Origin: a bacterium
Lineage (GTDB): Bacteria; JAUVQV01; DATDCY01
Direction of reading: 5' to 3'
NCBI GenBank assembly: GCA_036524115.1
Contig: DATDCY010000151.1
Location: forward strand, 1 to 9,727
Length of the DNA: 9,727 nucleotides
Shown: in pieces, positions 1 through 8,303 of the stretch
Position numbering within the stretch: the first letter of the stretch is position 1
Layout: every line of letters begins with the position of its first letter
The notes under the pieces: generated by a model
The model's input: only the letters and a program-made list of their open reading frames with translations
What the model was told of the DNA's origin: nothing
Database searches by the model: none
Position numbers and translations under genes: made by a program

Positions 1-343
1 AGGCGACGATCTCGTTCATCGTCTGGCCGGCATCGGCCACCAGCTTGGAGCCGGACTCGACCTTGTCGACCGAGGTGCCGATCAGCGCCTTGATCTCCTT
101 GGCCGCCTCGGCCGAGCGCTGGGCGAGGTTGCGGACCTCGCCGGCGACGACGGCGAAACCCCGGCCCTGCTCGCCGGCGCGGGCGGCCTCGACGGCGGCG
201 TTGAGGGCGAGGATGTTGGTCTGGAAGGCGATGCCGTCGATGACGCCGATGATGTCGGCGATCTTCTTGGAAGACGAGTTGATCTCCTGCATGGTGGAGA
301 CGACCTGGGAGACGACCGAGCCGCCCTTGGCGGCGACCTCGGC
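1..343 (-). CDS. Methyl-accepting chemotaxis protein, signalling-domain fragment (both ends missing)
   Basis: Read on the minus strand from 343 down to 1, this gives the most conserved part of an MCP cytoplasmic signalling domain. It runs from [15 protein letters not shown] through the hairpin tip, which contains [40 protein letters not shown] and [20 protein letters not shown], and leaves the window still open. This tip is where MCPs contact CheA and CheW to pass ligand signals to the flagellar motor. The sensor domain, membrane segments and HAMP region are absent. Upstream, the frame meets a stop (TGA) at 371-373 without any start codon, and the residues between (cysteine-rich, unlike an MCP) belong to tlpA DNA read out of frame. 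The only in-frame Met lies inside the conserved region (STMQEINSS). The fragment is therefore 5'-truncated at about 343 and not expressible as a normal receptor. The sequence style resembles MCPs of Betaproteobacteria, but the hairpin is too conserved to place it. Confidence 0.85.
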
Positions 344-863
344 ACAGCAACTCCCGCACGTGCTTCTCGATCACGGGGTCGTCCTCGGCGCGCACGGACT
401 CGAAGTGCGCGTAGACCCTGCCGGCGCCGTCTATCAGGAACACCTGCGGCGTCCCCGTGAGGCCGAACTGCCGCGCAATGCGTCCCCCGGGGTCCGGGAC
501 GACGGTGTACCCCTGGCGGATCCCGATCGCGCGGAGCTTCTCCACCCGCTCGGCCACCTGCTCGGCAGACGTCCCTTCGCCCTCGACGGCGAGCACGTCC
601 AGCCCCTTGTCCCGATACGTCGCCTGCAGCCGGTCCAGCGCCTGCATCGCCCGCGTCGAGGTCGCCCGCCGCCAGTCCCAGAAGAAGACTGCGACGCGGC
701 GGCGCGCCACGATCTCGCCGAGGTTGACCGGACGACCCTCCAGATCGACCGCCTTGAACTGCGGCACGATGTCGCCGCGCTTCGCCGCCGAGACGGGGGC
801 CGGAACGAACGCCGCGGCGAGAAGGGCCACGCCCGCGGCCACTGCCACCACTCCCCGGTTCAT
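342..863 (-). CDS. TlpA/thioredoxin-like secreted protein without the CXXC pair, 3' end lost at junction
   Basis: Start is ATG at 863-861, with GGGAGG about 9 nt upstream. The product opens with a signal peptide ([20 protein letters not shown]...PVSA, likely cut after residue 26), so it should act in the periplasm. A thioredoxin fold of the TlpA/AhpC-TSA type follows: a [17 protein letters not shown] opening, strand VAVFFW at about 57-62, a helix, then [14 protein letters not shown] (about 132-145) with the cis-proline at 139. The active-site stretch, normally W-C-x-x-C, reads [10 protein letters not shown] (61-70) and has no cysteine, so classical disulfide exchange is not expected. It could be a structural or binding relative of TlpA/ResA. 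About 174 codons are visible, close to normal family length, but no stop follows: from about 342 the DNA becomes MCP sequence and this frame stays open to the window edge. Upstream lies trmJ, 60 bp away, with a good promoter between. Family assignment is firm; role unknown. Confidence 0.75.
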
Positions 864-897
864 GCTCGTCCGTCCTCCCGTCCCGCAACGGCGGGGG

Positions 898-927
898 AGT
901 CTACCGACGGCCATTCCGTCCTGTCAA
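898..927 (-). promoter_or_regulatory. Sigma70-like promoter for the tlpA-like gene
   Basis: On the minus strand a perfect TTGACA (927-922) is followed after 18 nt by TAGACT (903-898, four of six matches to TATAAT). Predicted transcription start is near 891, giving a leader of about 28 nt that includes the GGGAGG ribosome binding site. The -35 box overlaps the trmJ stop codon, so the tlpA-like gene may be transcribed on its own, not only by read-through from trmJ. Matched by eye only. Confidence 0.45.
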
Positions 928-1721
928 TCATCAGCGCCGGGCTCCGCCGGCGCCGGCCGCTCGCCCCGCCGCCCCGCGTACCAGCCGACCTGTCTGAAGA
1001 TCCCCCGCAGGGCGCGCACCTCGCGCTCGTCCGGCCCGGCGCGCCCGATCAGCCGCCGGAAGACGCGCATCATCCGCGCCGGGTTGTCGGCGTGCAGGTA
1101 GCCGATCTCGAGGAGCACGCGCTCCATGTGCCCGTACAGGCTCTCGAGCTCCACGGTCGTCGCCCGGCGGCGCCCCGAAGGCGGGCCGTCCGCCGCGCCG
1201 GTGGCGAGGAAGAGCTCGTAGGCGAGGACGAGGACCGACTGGGCAAGGTTGAGCGAGCCGAACCCCGCGCTCGAGGGGATGGTCACGAGGCGCTGGCAGT
1301 ACTGCAGCTCCTCGTTCGTCAGCCCGCTGTCCTCGCGCCCGAAGAGCAGCGCGGCTTCGTCGCTCCCCTCGAGTCCGCACACTTCCGCGGCGAGCGCGCG
1401 CGGCGTCACCCTGCCGCGCCGGCCCGAGCCGCCGCGGCGCGTCGTCCCGGCGACGAAGCCGAAGCCCGCAAGAGCCGCGCCAAGGTCGTCGGCGACGACA
1501 GCGCCCTCGAGGATCGGCTTGGCGGCCAGCGCCATCCGATAGGCGTCGGGGACGAGGAAGTCGACGGGCCGCACGAGCACGAGGCGCGAGAGCCCCATGT
1601 TGGCCATCGCCCGCGCCGCCGCGCCGATGTTCCCCGGTTCGCGGGGCTCGACGAGGACGATGGCAACCCGCGAGAGCAGGCCGCGGGGCGGGGGCGGGGC
1701 CGCGCGGACGCCGCCGGCCAC
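924..1721 (-). CDS. trmJ: tRNA (cytidine/uridine-2'-O-)-methyltransferase, TrmJ type (SpoU/SPOUT family)
   Basis: A 265-residue protein with the three SPOUT/SpoU motifs in order: EPREPGNIGAAARAMANMG (25-43), LLFGREDSGLTNEEL (125-139) and P-S-S-x-G-F-G-S-L-N-L-A-Q-S-V (149-163). The last two form the knotted S-adenosylmethionine site. TrmJ methylates the 2'-OH of nucleotide 32 in the anticodon loop of several tRNAs. The C-terminal part (about 190-250: helical, with YGHMERVLLEIGYL and NPARMMRVFRRLIGR) matches the TrmJ subgroup, not TrmH or RlmB. The start is GTG at 1721, only 10 bp after the secF stop, with AGGA about 8 nt upstream; no better start precedes motif 1. The tight spacing suggests co-transcription with secDF. 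The last residues (ERPAPAEPGADD) look like an unconserved tail. Subfamily is inferred from motifs and C-terminal pattern; substrate position is family knowledge. Confidence 0.9.
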   Translation of the reverse strand: MAGGVRAAPPPPRGLLSRVAIVLVEPREPGNIGAAARAMANMGLSRLVLVRPVDFLVPDAYRMALAAKPILEGAVVADDLGAALAGFGFVAGTTRRGGSGRRGRVTPRALAAEVCGLEGSDEAALLFGREDSGLTNEELQYCQRLVTIPSSAGFGSLNLAQSVLVLAYELFLATGAADGPPSGRRRATTVELESLYGHMERVLLEIGYLHADNPARMMRVFRRLIGRAGPDEREVRALRGIFRQVGWYAGRRGERPAPAEPGADD

Positions 1722-1731
1722 GCGTCGCGTC

Positions 1732-2646
1732 CTACTTGCGCAGGCGGATGCCCTTGCCCTGCCAGAGGAGGACGATCGGGCTGGCGACGAAGATCGAGGA
1801 GTAGGTCCCGATGAGCACCCCGAGCAGCATCACCCAGGCGAAGTCGCGGATGATCTCCCCGCCGTAGACGTAGAGCGCCACCAGCACGATGACCACGGTC
1901 AGCGCCGTCAGGACCGTCCGGCTGAGCGTCTCGTTGATGGAGAGGTCGATCGTGTCGCCGAGCGTCTGGCGCGCGCCGCGGCGCAGGTTCTCCCGGATCC
2001 GGTCGAAGACGACGATCGTGTCGTTCGTCGAGTAGCCGGCGATCGTCAGGATCGCGGCCAGCACCGGCAGGGTGAAGGTCTTGCCGAGCAGCGTGAAGAG
2101 CCCGAGCGCGATGACCACGTCGTGGGTCGTGGCGACGATGGCGCCGAGGGCGAACTTGAACTCGAAGCGCCAGGTGATGTAGCCGAGGATGAGCACGAGC
2201 GAGACCATCACGGCCCAGAAGGCCTGCGCCCGCAGGTCGGCGCCGACTTTCGGCCCGACCATCTCCACGCGCTGGATCTCGTAGGCGCCCGCCCCGAACT
2301 TCCCGTCGAGGGCCTTGCGCACCTCGGCCTCGACGCCCTTGACGTCGGTCGTCGACATCTCGGTGGCCAGCAGCACCGACTGGCGGTCGCCGAAGTACTT
2401 GATCTCGCTCTTGCCGAGACCGACCGTGTCGAGCCCGCCGCGCACCGCGTCGATCTCGACCGGCTGCTTGAACTTCAGCTCGACGTTGCTGCCGCCCTTG
2501 AAGTCGATCCCGTAGATCAGGCCGCCGTGGCGCACCAGCGCCAGCACCGCGAGCAGGATCGCCGTGATGGACACGAGGCCCGTCGTGTATTTCATGATCC
2601 GGACGAAGGGGATCTTGGTGTCAGGCTTGATCCAGTGCATGCTCAT
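1732..2646 (-). CDS. secF: Protein translocase subunit SecF
   Basis: A 304-residue inner-membrane protein. With SecD it forms the proton-driven accessory complex that pulls preproteins out of the SecYEG channel on the periplasmic side. Visible features: one membrane helix at about 20-38, GIDFKGGSNVEL at 46-57 (the D1 motif), a periplasmic domain to about 140, then five helices. The D4 motif is in TIAGYSTNDTIVVFDRIREN (201-220), with the conserved Asp of the proton path in ND and FDR. NETLSRTVLTAL (238-249) is the D5 region. Length fits a normal separate SecF. The start ATG at 2646 has GGGGAGA about 10 nt upstream; a second ATG lies two codons in. The gene follows secD by 31 bp and precedes trmJ by 10 bp, so it is part of one operon. 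Confidence 0.97.
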   Translation of the reverse strand: MSMHWIKPDTKIPFVRIMKYTTGLVSITAILLAVLALVRHGGLIYGIDFKGGSNVELKFKQPVEIDAVRGGLDTVGLGKSEIKYFGDRQSVLLATEMSTTDVKGVEAEVRKALDGKFGAGAYEIQRVEMVGPKVGADLRAQAFWAVMVSLVLILGYITWRFEFKFALGAIVATTHDVVIALGLFTLLGKTFTLPVLAAILTIAGYSTNDTIVVFDRIRENLRRGARQTLGDTIDLSINETLSRTVLTALTVVIVLVALYVYGGEIIRDFAWVMLLGVLIGTYSSIFVASPIVLLWQGKGIRLRK

Positions 2647-2677
2647 GCCGTTTGTGTCTCCCCGCGGTTGCCGCGCG

Positions 2678-4267
2678 TTAGATGCTGAGCTTCGTGATCT
2701 TGCGGGTCATGGTGACCCAGTCGAAGATCACGCGCGTGACGACGACCGCCGTGAAGAGGCTGATCGCCAGGCCGACGAAGAGCGTCACGCCGAAGCCCTT
2801 GACCGGACCGGAGCCGGCGAAGTAGAGCACCACGGCCGTGAGCATCGCCGTCACGTGGGTGTCGAGGATCGTGACGAAGGCCCGGGCATAGCCGGTCTCG
2901 ATGGCCGCGCGGATCGCGCGCCCGCCGCGCAGCTCCTCGCGGATGCGCTCGAAGATCAGCACGTTCGCGTCGACCGCGATGCCGAGCGTCAGCACGATGC
3001 CGGCGATGCCGGGCATGGTCAGCGAGGCGCGCAGCGCCGCCAGCGAGGCCAGCAGCAGCGTGAGGTTGACCAGCAGCGCGAAGTCCGCGACGAGGCCCGA
3101 GAGGCCGTAGTAGATGGCCATGAAGACCATGACCAGCAGGCAGCCGACCACCGTCGAGATGATGCCCTTGCGGATCAGGTCCGCGCCGAGGGAGGGGCCG
3201 ACGCTGCGGTTCTCGAGGATCTCGACCGGGGCCGGCAGGCTGCCCGCCCGCAGGACGATCGCCAGGTCGGTCGCCTCCTCGACCGTGAAGCGCCCCGTGA
3301 TCTGGGCGCGGCCGCCCGTGATCTTCTCCTGGATCACCGGCGCCGAGTAGACGTTGTCGTCGAGCACGATCGCCAGGCGCTTGCCGACGTTCTCCTCGGT
3401 GACGAGGGCGAAGGTGCGCGCGCCGCGGTTGTTGAAGCTCATCGAGACCGCCGGGCCCTTGCCCGAGGAGCCGGAGAGGTCGACCTTGGCGTCGTTGAGG
3501 TCGGTCCCGGTCAGGATCACCCGCTTCTGCACCAGGTACGGCGTGCGGCTGGTGCGGCCGGTCGACGGGTCCTTGTCCTGCTGGTAGAGGATCTGGCTCC
3601 CCGGCGGGACGTTGCCCTTGAGCGCCTCCTCGAGGCTGTTGGTCTCGTCCAGCAGCTTGAACTCCAGCAGCGCGGTCTTGCCGATCAGCTCGATGGCGCG
3701 GCGCGGGTCGCTCACGCCGGGCAGCTCCACCAGGATGCGGTTGGTCCCCTGCTTGACGACCGTCGTCTCCGAGACGCCGAACTGGTCGATGCGGTTGCGG
3801 ATGGTCTCGAGCCCCTGGTCGACGGCGAAGGTGCGGATGCGGTCGACCTCGGCCGAGCGCATCGTCAGCCGGATCTCGTCGGCCGCGTCCTTGTCGATCT
3901 GGAACGTGGGGTACTCGTCGAGCTCGACCCTGATCTTGTCGCGCGAGCTCTCGGGGGACGGCACGAGCACGATCGTCGTCAACCCCTCGCGCCGCACGGT
4001 GCCGACGCCCAGGCGCTTGCGCCGGAAGGTGTCGCGCAGCTCGTTGGCGACGCGCTCGGTCGCGTTCTCGACCGCCTTGTCGATCTCCACGCCGAGGACC
4101 AGGTGCACGCCGCCCTTGAGGTCCAGCCCGAGCCGGAGCCTCTGCACCGGCACCACCTTGGTCCACCAGGCCGGCATCTCGCCGAGCAGCGTCGGCGCCA
4201 GGCAGAGCGCACCCGCCACCAGCGTGGCCACGATGATCCAGAACCGCATTCTCAACGCCTTCGGCAT
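2678..4267 (-). CDS. secD: Protein translocase subunit SecD
   Basis: An inner-membrane partner of SecF, about 529 residues. It has a membrane helix at about 8-26, D1 motif LGLDLKGGVHLVLG at about 46-59, a long periplasmic region (P1 domain, including TNRILVELPGVSDPRRA and the SAPVIQEKITGGRAQITGRF base), and five helices at the C-terminal end. The D4 motif GIVLTLGIAVDANVLIFERIREELR carries the Asp needed for proton coupling. PVKGFGVTLFVGLAISLFTA is the conserved last hairpin. Two starts are possible: GTG at 4273 and ATG at 4267. I chose 4267, because the AGGGGGGA ribosome binding site lies about 6 nt before it but directly abuts the GTG. The gene is 45 bp after yajC and 31 bp before secF. Ordinary length and motifs. 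Confidence 0.97.
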   Translation of the reverse strand: MPKALRMRFWIIVATLVAGALCLAPTLLGEMPAWWTKVVPVQRLRLGLDLKGGVHLVLGVEIDKAVENATERVANELRDTFRRKRLGVGTVRREGLTTIVLVPSPESSRDKIRVELDEYPTFQIDKDAADEIRLTMRSAEVDRIRTFAVDQGLETIRNRIDQFGVSETTVVKQGTNRILVELPGVSDPRRAIELIGKTALLEFKLLDETNSLEEALKGNVPPGSQILYQQDKDPSTGRTSRTPYLVQKRVILTGTDLNDAKVDLSGSSGKGPAVSMSFNNRGARTFALVTEENVGKRLAIVLDDNVYSAPVIQEKITGGRAQITGRFTVEEATDLAIVLRAGSLPAPVEILENRSVGPSLGADLIRKGIISTVVGCLLVMVFMAIYYGLSGLVADFALLVNLTLLLASLAALRASLTMPGIAGIVLTLGIAVDANVLIFERIREELRGGRAIRAAIETGYARAFVTILDTHVTAMLTAVVLYFAGSGPVKGFGVTLFVGLAISLFTAVVVTRVIFDWVTMTRKITKLSI

Positions 4268-4312
4268 CCTCACTCCCCCCTGGAAGAACCCGAGCCGCGC
4301 CCGGGCCGCCCG

Positions 4313-4678
4313 CTAGACCCCGATGTCCTCGGTGACCTTGTCGGCGACCGACCAGCGGCTGATCTTGAGCCGGACCCGCTTCTCGTCGTCAACCTGCAGC
4401 ACAACGGCCTTCTCGTTGAGCTCGACAATCGTGCCGTAGATCCCGGCCTGGGTGAGCACCTTGTCGCCCCGCTGCAGGTTGCGCAGCATCTCCTGCTGCT
4501 GCTTCTGCTTCTTCTGCTGCGGCCGCATGATGAGCAGGTAGATGATCGCGAAGATGATGATCATCATTCCGAACGGCCCGAGGAGGAACCCCACGAGTCC
4601 ACCCGGCCCCTGCTGCTGCGGCGCGCCGGCCGCCTGCTGTGCCCAGGCGCTGGCCACGCTCACGATCGCTGTCGACAT
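4313..4678 (-). CDS. yajC: Sec translocon accessory protein YajC
   Basis: A 121-residue single-span inner-membrane protein that joins SecD and SecF in the holo-translocon. A short, Ala/Gln-rich N-terminus (AWAQQAAGAPQQQGPGG, 11-27) precedes one strong helix (LVGFLLGPFGMMIIIFAIIYLLI, about 28-50). Then come the signature MRPQQKKQKQQQEML and the small cytoplasmic fold NLQRGDKVLTQAGIYGTIVELNEKAVVLQV, both typical of the family. The start ATG at 4678 has GGGAG about 7 nt upstream. It lies 27 bp after tgt and 45 bp before secD, in the order seen in many bacteria. Confidence 0.96.
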   Translation of the reverse strand: MSTAIVSVASAWAQQAAGAPQQQGPGGLVGFLLGPFGMMIIIFAIIYLLIMRPQQKKQKQQQEMLRNLQRGDKVLTQAGIYGTIVELNEKAVVLQVDDEKRVRLKISRWSVADKVTEDIGV

Positions 4679-4705
4679 ACGCTCTCCCTTCCCTGCCCCG
4701 TTTCC

Positions 4706-7079
<2,374 letters not shown>

Positions 7080-7080
<1 letters not shown>

Positions 7081-7109
7081 TGTTCTCCCCGGGGCCGGCG
7101 GATTATAGT
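7080..7109 (+). promoter_or_regulatory. Candidate promoter for truA (plus strand), -10 overlapping the queA -10
   Basis: TATAGT at 7104-7109 (five of six to TATAAT) follows TTGTTC at 7080-7085 (three of six) with an 18-nt spacer. The predicted start near 7116 falls at the GAGG that would serve as ribosome binding site for truA at 7125. The weak -35 makes this tentative. The -10 shares 7104-7107 with the opposite-strand TATAAT. Confidence 0.35.
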
Positions 7110-7131
7110 GGCGCCGAGGCCGAAATGGGAA
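7102..7131 (-). promoter_or_regulatory. Sigma70-like promoter for queA (minus strand)
   Basis: A perfect TATAAT (7107-7102, minus strand) is preceded after an 18-nt spacer by TTCCCA (7131-7126, four of six to TTGACA). The predicted start near 7095 gives a 15-nt leader holding the queA ribosome binding site GGGGAG. The -35 box overlaps the truA start codon on the other strand, so the two genes' initiation may interfere. Confidence 0.6.
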
Positions 7132-7916
7132 CTGCTGACGAGGTCATCGTGCCGGACACCGCCGACGCCACCCCGCGTGCGCGCAACATCCGCCTCCTGC
7201 TGGCCTACGACGGCACGCCCTTCCTCGGCTGGCAGGTCCAGCCGCAGGGCCCCACGATCCAGTCGGTCCTCGAGGACGCCCTCGGGCGCATCACCGGGCA
7301 CGCGACCAAGGTCAAGGGGTCGGGCCGAACCGACGCGGGCGTGCACGCGCTCGGCCAGGTCGCCAATTTCCACACCGCTTCGCGCATGCCGCCGGAGGCC
7401 TATGTCCCCGCTCTCAACAGCATGCTTCCCCCGGAGGTCGCCGTGCTCGCCGCCGACGAGGTTGAACCCGCGTTCGACGCACAGTTCTCCGCCGTGGAAA
7501 AGACGTACCGGTACCGTGTTCTGAACACCAGGGCAAAGCAGCCGTTCGAGCACAACCGTTCGTGGCAGGTGCCTGTTGATATCAATGTGGAATCAATCAG
7601 AAGTGCATCGTCCTATCTGGTTGGCAAAAAAGACTTTTCATCATTTCGCGCTGCAGGATGCGCTGCATCGAGCCCCGTCAGGGTGATGAAGAACATCAGC
7701 ATCTCCTCCGATGGTGGAATCATCACCTTCGAGCTGACCGCTGACGGATTCCTCCGCCACATGGTGCGCAACATCGTCGGGACGCTGGTCGAAGTCGGTC
7801 GGGGCAAATTTTCCACAGATGAATTCTCCGCCATCCTGGAGGCCCGCGACCGGACCCGCGCTGGAAGGTCCGCCCCGCCCCAAGGGCTGTACCTCGTCAG
7901 GGTCGTGTATCCCTGA
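7125..7916 (+). CDS. truA: tRNA pseudouridine(38-40) synthase TruA
   Basis: TruA converts uridines 38-40 in the tRNA anticodon arm to pseudouridine. From ATG 7125 the protein has 263 residues, normal for the family. Seen: AYDGTPFLGWQVQP (27-40), catalytic Asp70 in GSGRTDAGVHALGQVANF, VEKTYRYRV (124-132) with the conserved Tyr, KKDFSSFRAAGC (168-179), FLRHMVRNIVGTLVEVGRGK (209-228) and the C-terminal RTRAGRSAPPQGLYLVRVVYP. The start has GAGG 5 nt upstream. A TTG at 7080 would add 15 unconserved residues, and a GTG at 7149 is an alternative. The gene diverges from queA. Its second half is compositionally odd: 7561-7680 counts 50% GC against 73% at 7201-7260, with codons such as AGA, AAA, TCA and GAT that neighbours avoid. 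The reading frame and motifs are intact, so the gene should be functional. Confidence 0.96.
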   Translation: MGTADEVIVPDTADATPRARNIRLLLAYDGTPFLGWQVQPQGPTIQSVLEDALGRITGHATKVKGSGRTDAGVHALGQVANFHTASRMPPEAYVPALNSMLPPEVAVLAADEVEPAFDAQFSAVEKTYRYRVLNTRAKQPFEHNRSWQVPVDINVESIRSASSYLVGKKDFSSFRAAGCAASSPVRVMKNISISSDGGIITFELTADGFLRHMVRNIVGTLVEVGRGKFSTDEFSAILEARDRTRAGRSAPPQGLYLVRVVYP

Positions 7917-7921
7917 AACGC

Positions 7922-8010
7922 GGAAACGGGGACAGATCTATTTTTCCGTGTCGCTTGCGGGCCGCTCGACGTTCCCCCGAAGAGGAAAATAAATCTATCC
8001 CCTTTTCGGG
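7922..8010. repeat. Imperfect inverted repeat, REP-like, with AT-rich arms
   Basis: The left arm at 7928-7947 reads GGGGACAGATCTATTTTTCC. The right arm at 7984-8002 is its imperfect reverse complement (GGGGATAGATTTATTTTCC when read on the minus strand). Flanks partly extend the match (GAAAC before the left arm, CTTTTC after the right). A 36-nt GC-richer centre, including GCGGGCCGC, separates the arms. As RNA it could form a long hairpin just after truA. No transposase or target-site duplication is visible. The arm pattern resembles dispersed REP-type repeats I recall from deltaproteobacterial genomes, which is recollection and not proof. Confidence 0.6.
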
Positions 8011-8031
8011 TGCGGCGCGACAGCTTTTCAC

Positions 8032-8060
8032 TTGACAAGGGGACGGAAAACAACAACAAT
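8032..8060 (+). promoter_or_regulatory. Sigma70-like promoter for tRNA-Val
   Basis: A perfect TTGACA at 8032-8037 is followed after exactly 17 nt by AACAAT at 8055-8060 (four of six to TATAAT). The predicted start near 8067 gives about 19 nt of leader before the mature tRNA 5' end at 8086. The GC-rich discriminator (CCCCAC) would fit stringent control of a stable RNA gene, which is an inference. Most of the spacer and the -10 lie inside the 8039-8064 repeat. Confidence 0.55.
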
Positions 8061-8064
8061 CCCC
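8039..8064 (-). repeat. Third GGGGA/TTTTCC-type repeat upstream of tRNA-Val
   Basis: Read on the minus strand it starts GGGGATTGTTG, continues to TTTTCC and ends CCCC. It shares the frame GGGGAT-N-TTTTCC with the right arm at 7984-8002 and lies in the same orientation as that arm. Its ends are also a short inverted repeat (GGGGA/TCCCC). Relatedness to the other two arms is plausible but rests on short matches. Confidence 0.35.
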
Positions 8065-8085
8065 ACTTTGACGGAAGTGAGGCGT

Positions 8086-8160
8086 AGGGGCGTAGCTCAG
8101 GGGGAGAGCGCTTGCTTGACACGCAAGAGGTCGGCGGTTCAAGACCGCCCGTCCCTACCA
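8086..8160 (+). tRNA. tRNA-Val(GAC)
   Basis: A complete cloverleaf folds by hand. The acceptor stem AGGGGCG (8086-8092) pairs with CGTCCCT (8150-8156) with one G-U. T8 and A9 follow, then D stem GCTC/GAGC (8095-8098, 8106-8109) with loop AGGGGGA. The anticodon stem CTTGC/GCAAG (8111-8115, 8123-8127) has loop TTGACAC and anticodon GAC (8118-8120), which reads GUC and GUU valine codons. Variable AGGTC is followed by T stem GGCGG/CCGCC with loop TTCAAGA. The discriminator is A8157, and CCA (8158-8160) is encoded. thrS follows 143 bp downstream on the same strand. Confidence 0.97.
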
Positions 8161-8303
8161 GTTTCTGACACGCGGCACCGAGGGGGAATGGATAGCAGCC
8201 CAGGCGCGCAGGCAGGGCATCGGGTCTCCGGCCCAGCCGCCGTTTGCGCGCGCCGCCCCCCGGCGATCGCCTGATCCCCGGCCAGCGGCAGGACCCCGCC
8301 ACG
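8161..8303. other. tRNA-Val to thrS spacer
   Basis: I see no terminator and no clear promoter, so thrS may be co-transcribed with the tRNA. A 28-codon ATG frame (8188-8274) has AGGGGG almost touching its start and no threonine codons, so it is not a convincing leader peptide. AGGA at 8290-8293 is the likely thrS ribosome binding site. No T-box-like element was recognised. Confidence 0.45.

Larger units (their letters stand above)
7917..8085. other. truA to tRNA-Val intergenic region
   Basis: No gene is supported here. The region holds the inverted repeat (7922-8010), a third related GGGGA...TCCCC repeat (8039-8064) and the tRNA promoter (8032-8060). It contains A/T-rich runs, unlike most of the window. 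No classical terminator with a T-run follows truA, but the inverted repeat could act as a 3' hairpin. Confidence 0.6.

Noticed and set aside
45-1814. Long open frame on the plus strand, 589 codons, opposite the MCP/tlpA/trmJ genes
   Set aside because: Antisense shadow of GC-rich genes: low-complexity Arg/Ala/Pro/His composition and no family motif, while the opposite strand holds clear genes.
4553-4568. Near-palindrome GATGATGATCATCATT
   Set aside because: It lies inside yajC and simply encodes the membrane-helix residues Met-Met-Ile-Ile-Ile.
7809-7817. DnaA-box-like TTTTCCACA
   Set aside because: A single site with one mismatch inside truA coding sequence; no cluster, AT-rich unwinding region or origin genes.
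8262-8271. GGCGATCGCC palindrome resembling the cyanobacterial HIP1 repeat
   Set aside because: Only isolated GCGATCGC occurrences were seen, expected by chance in such GC-rich DNA, and nothing else looks cyanobacterial.
8188-8274. 28-codon frame upstream of thrS as a leader peptide for attenuation
   Set aside because: No threonine codons, a ribosome binding site almost touching the ATG, and no following terminator/antiterminator hairpins.
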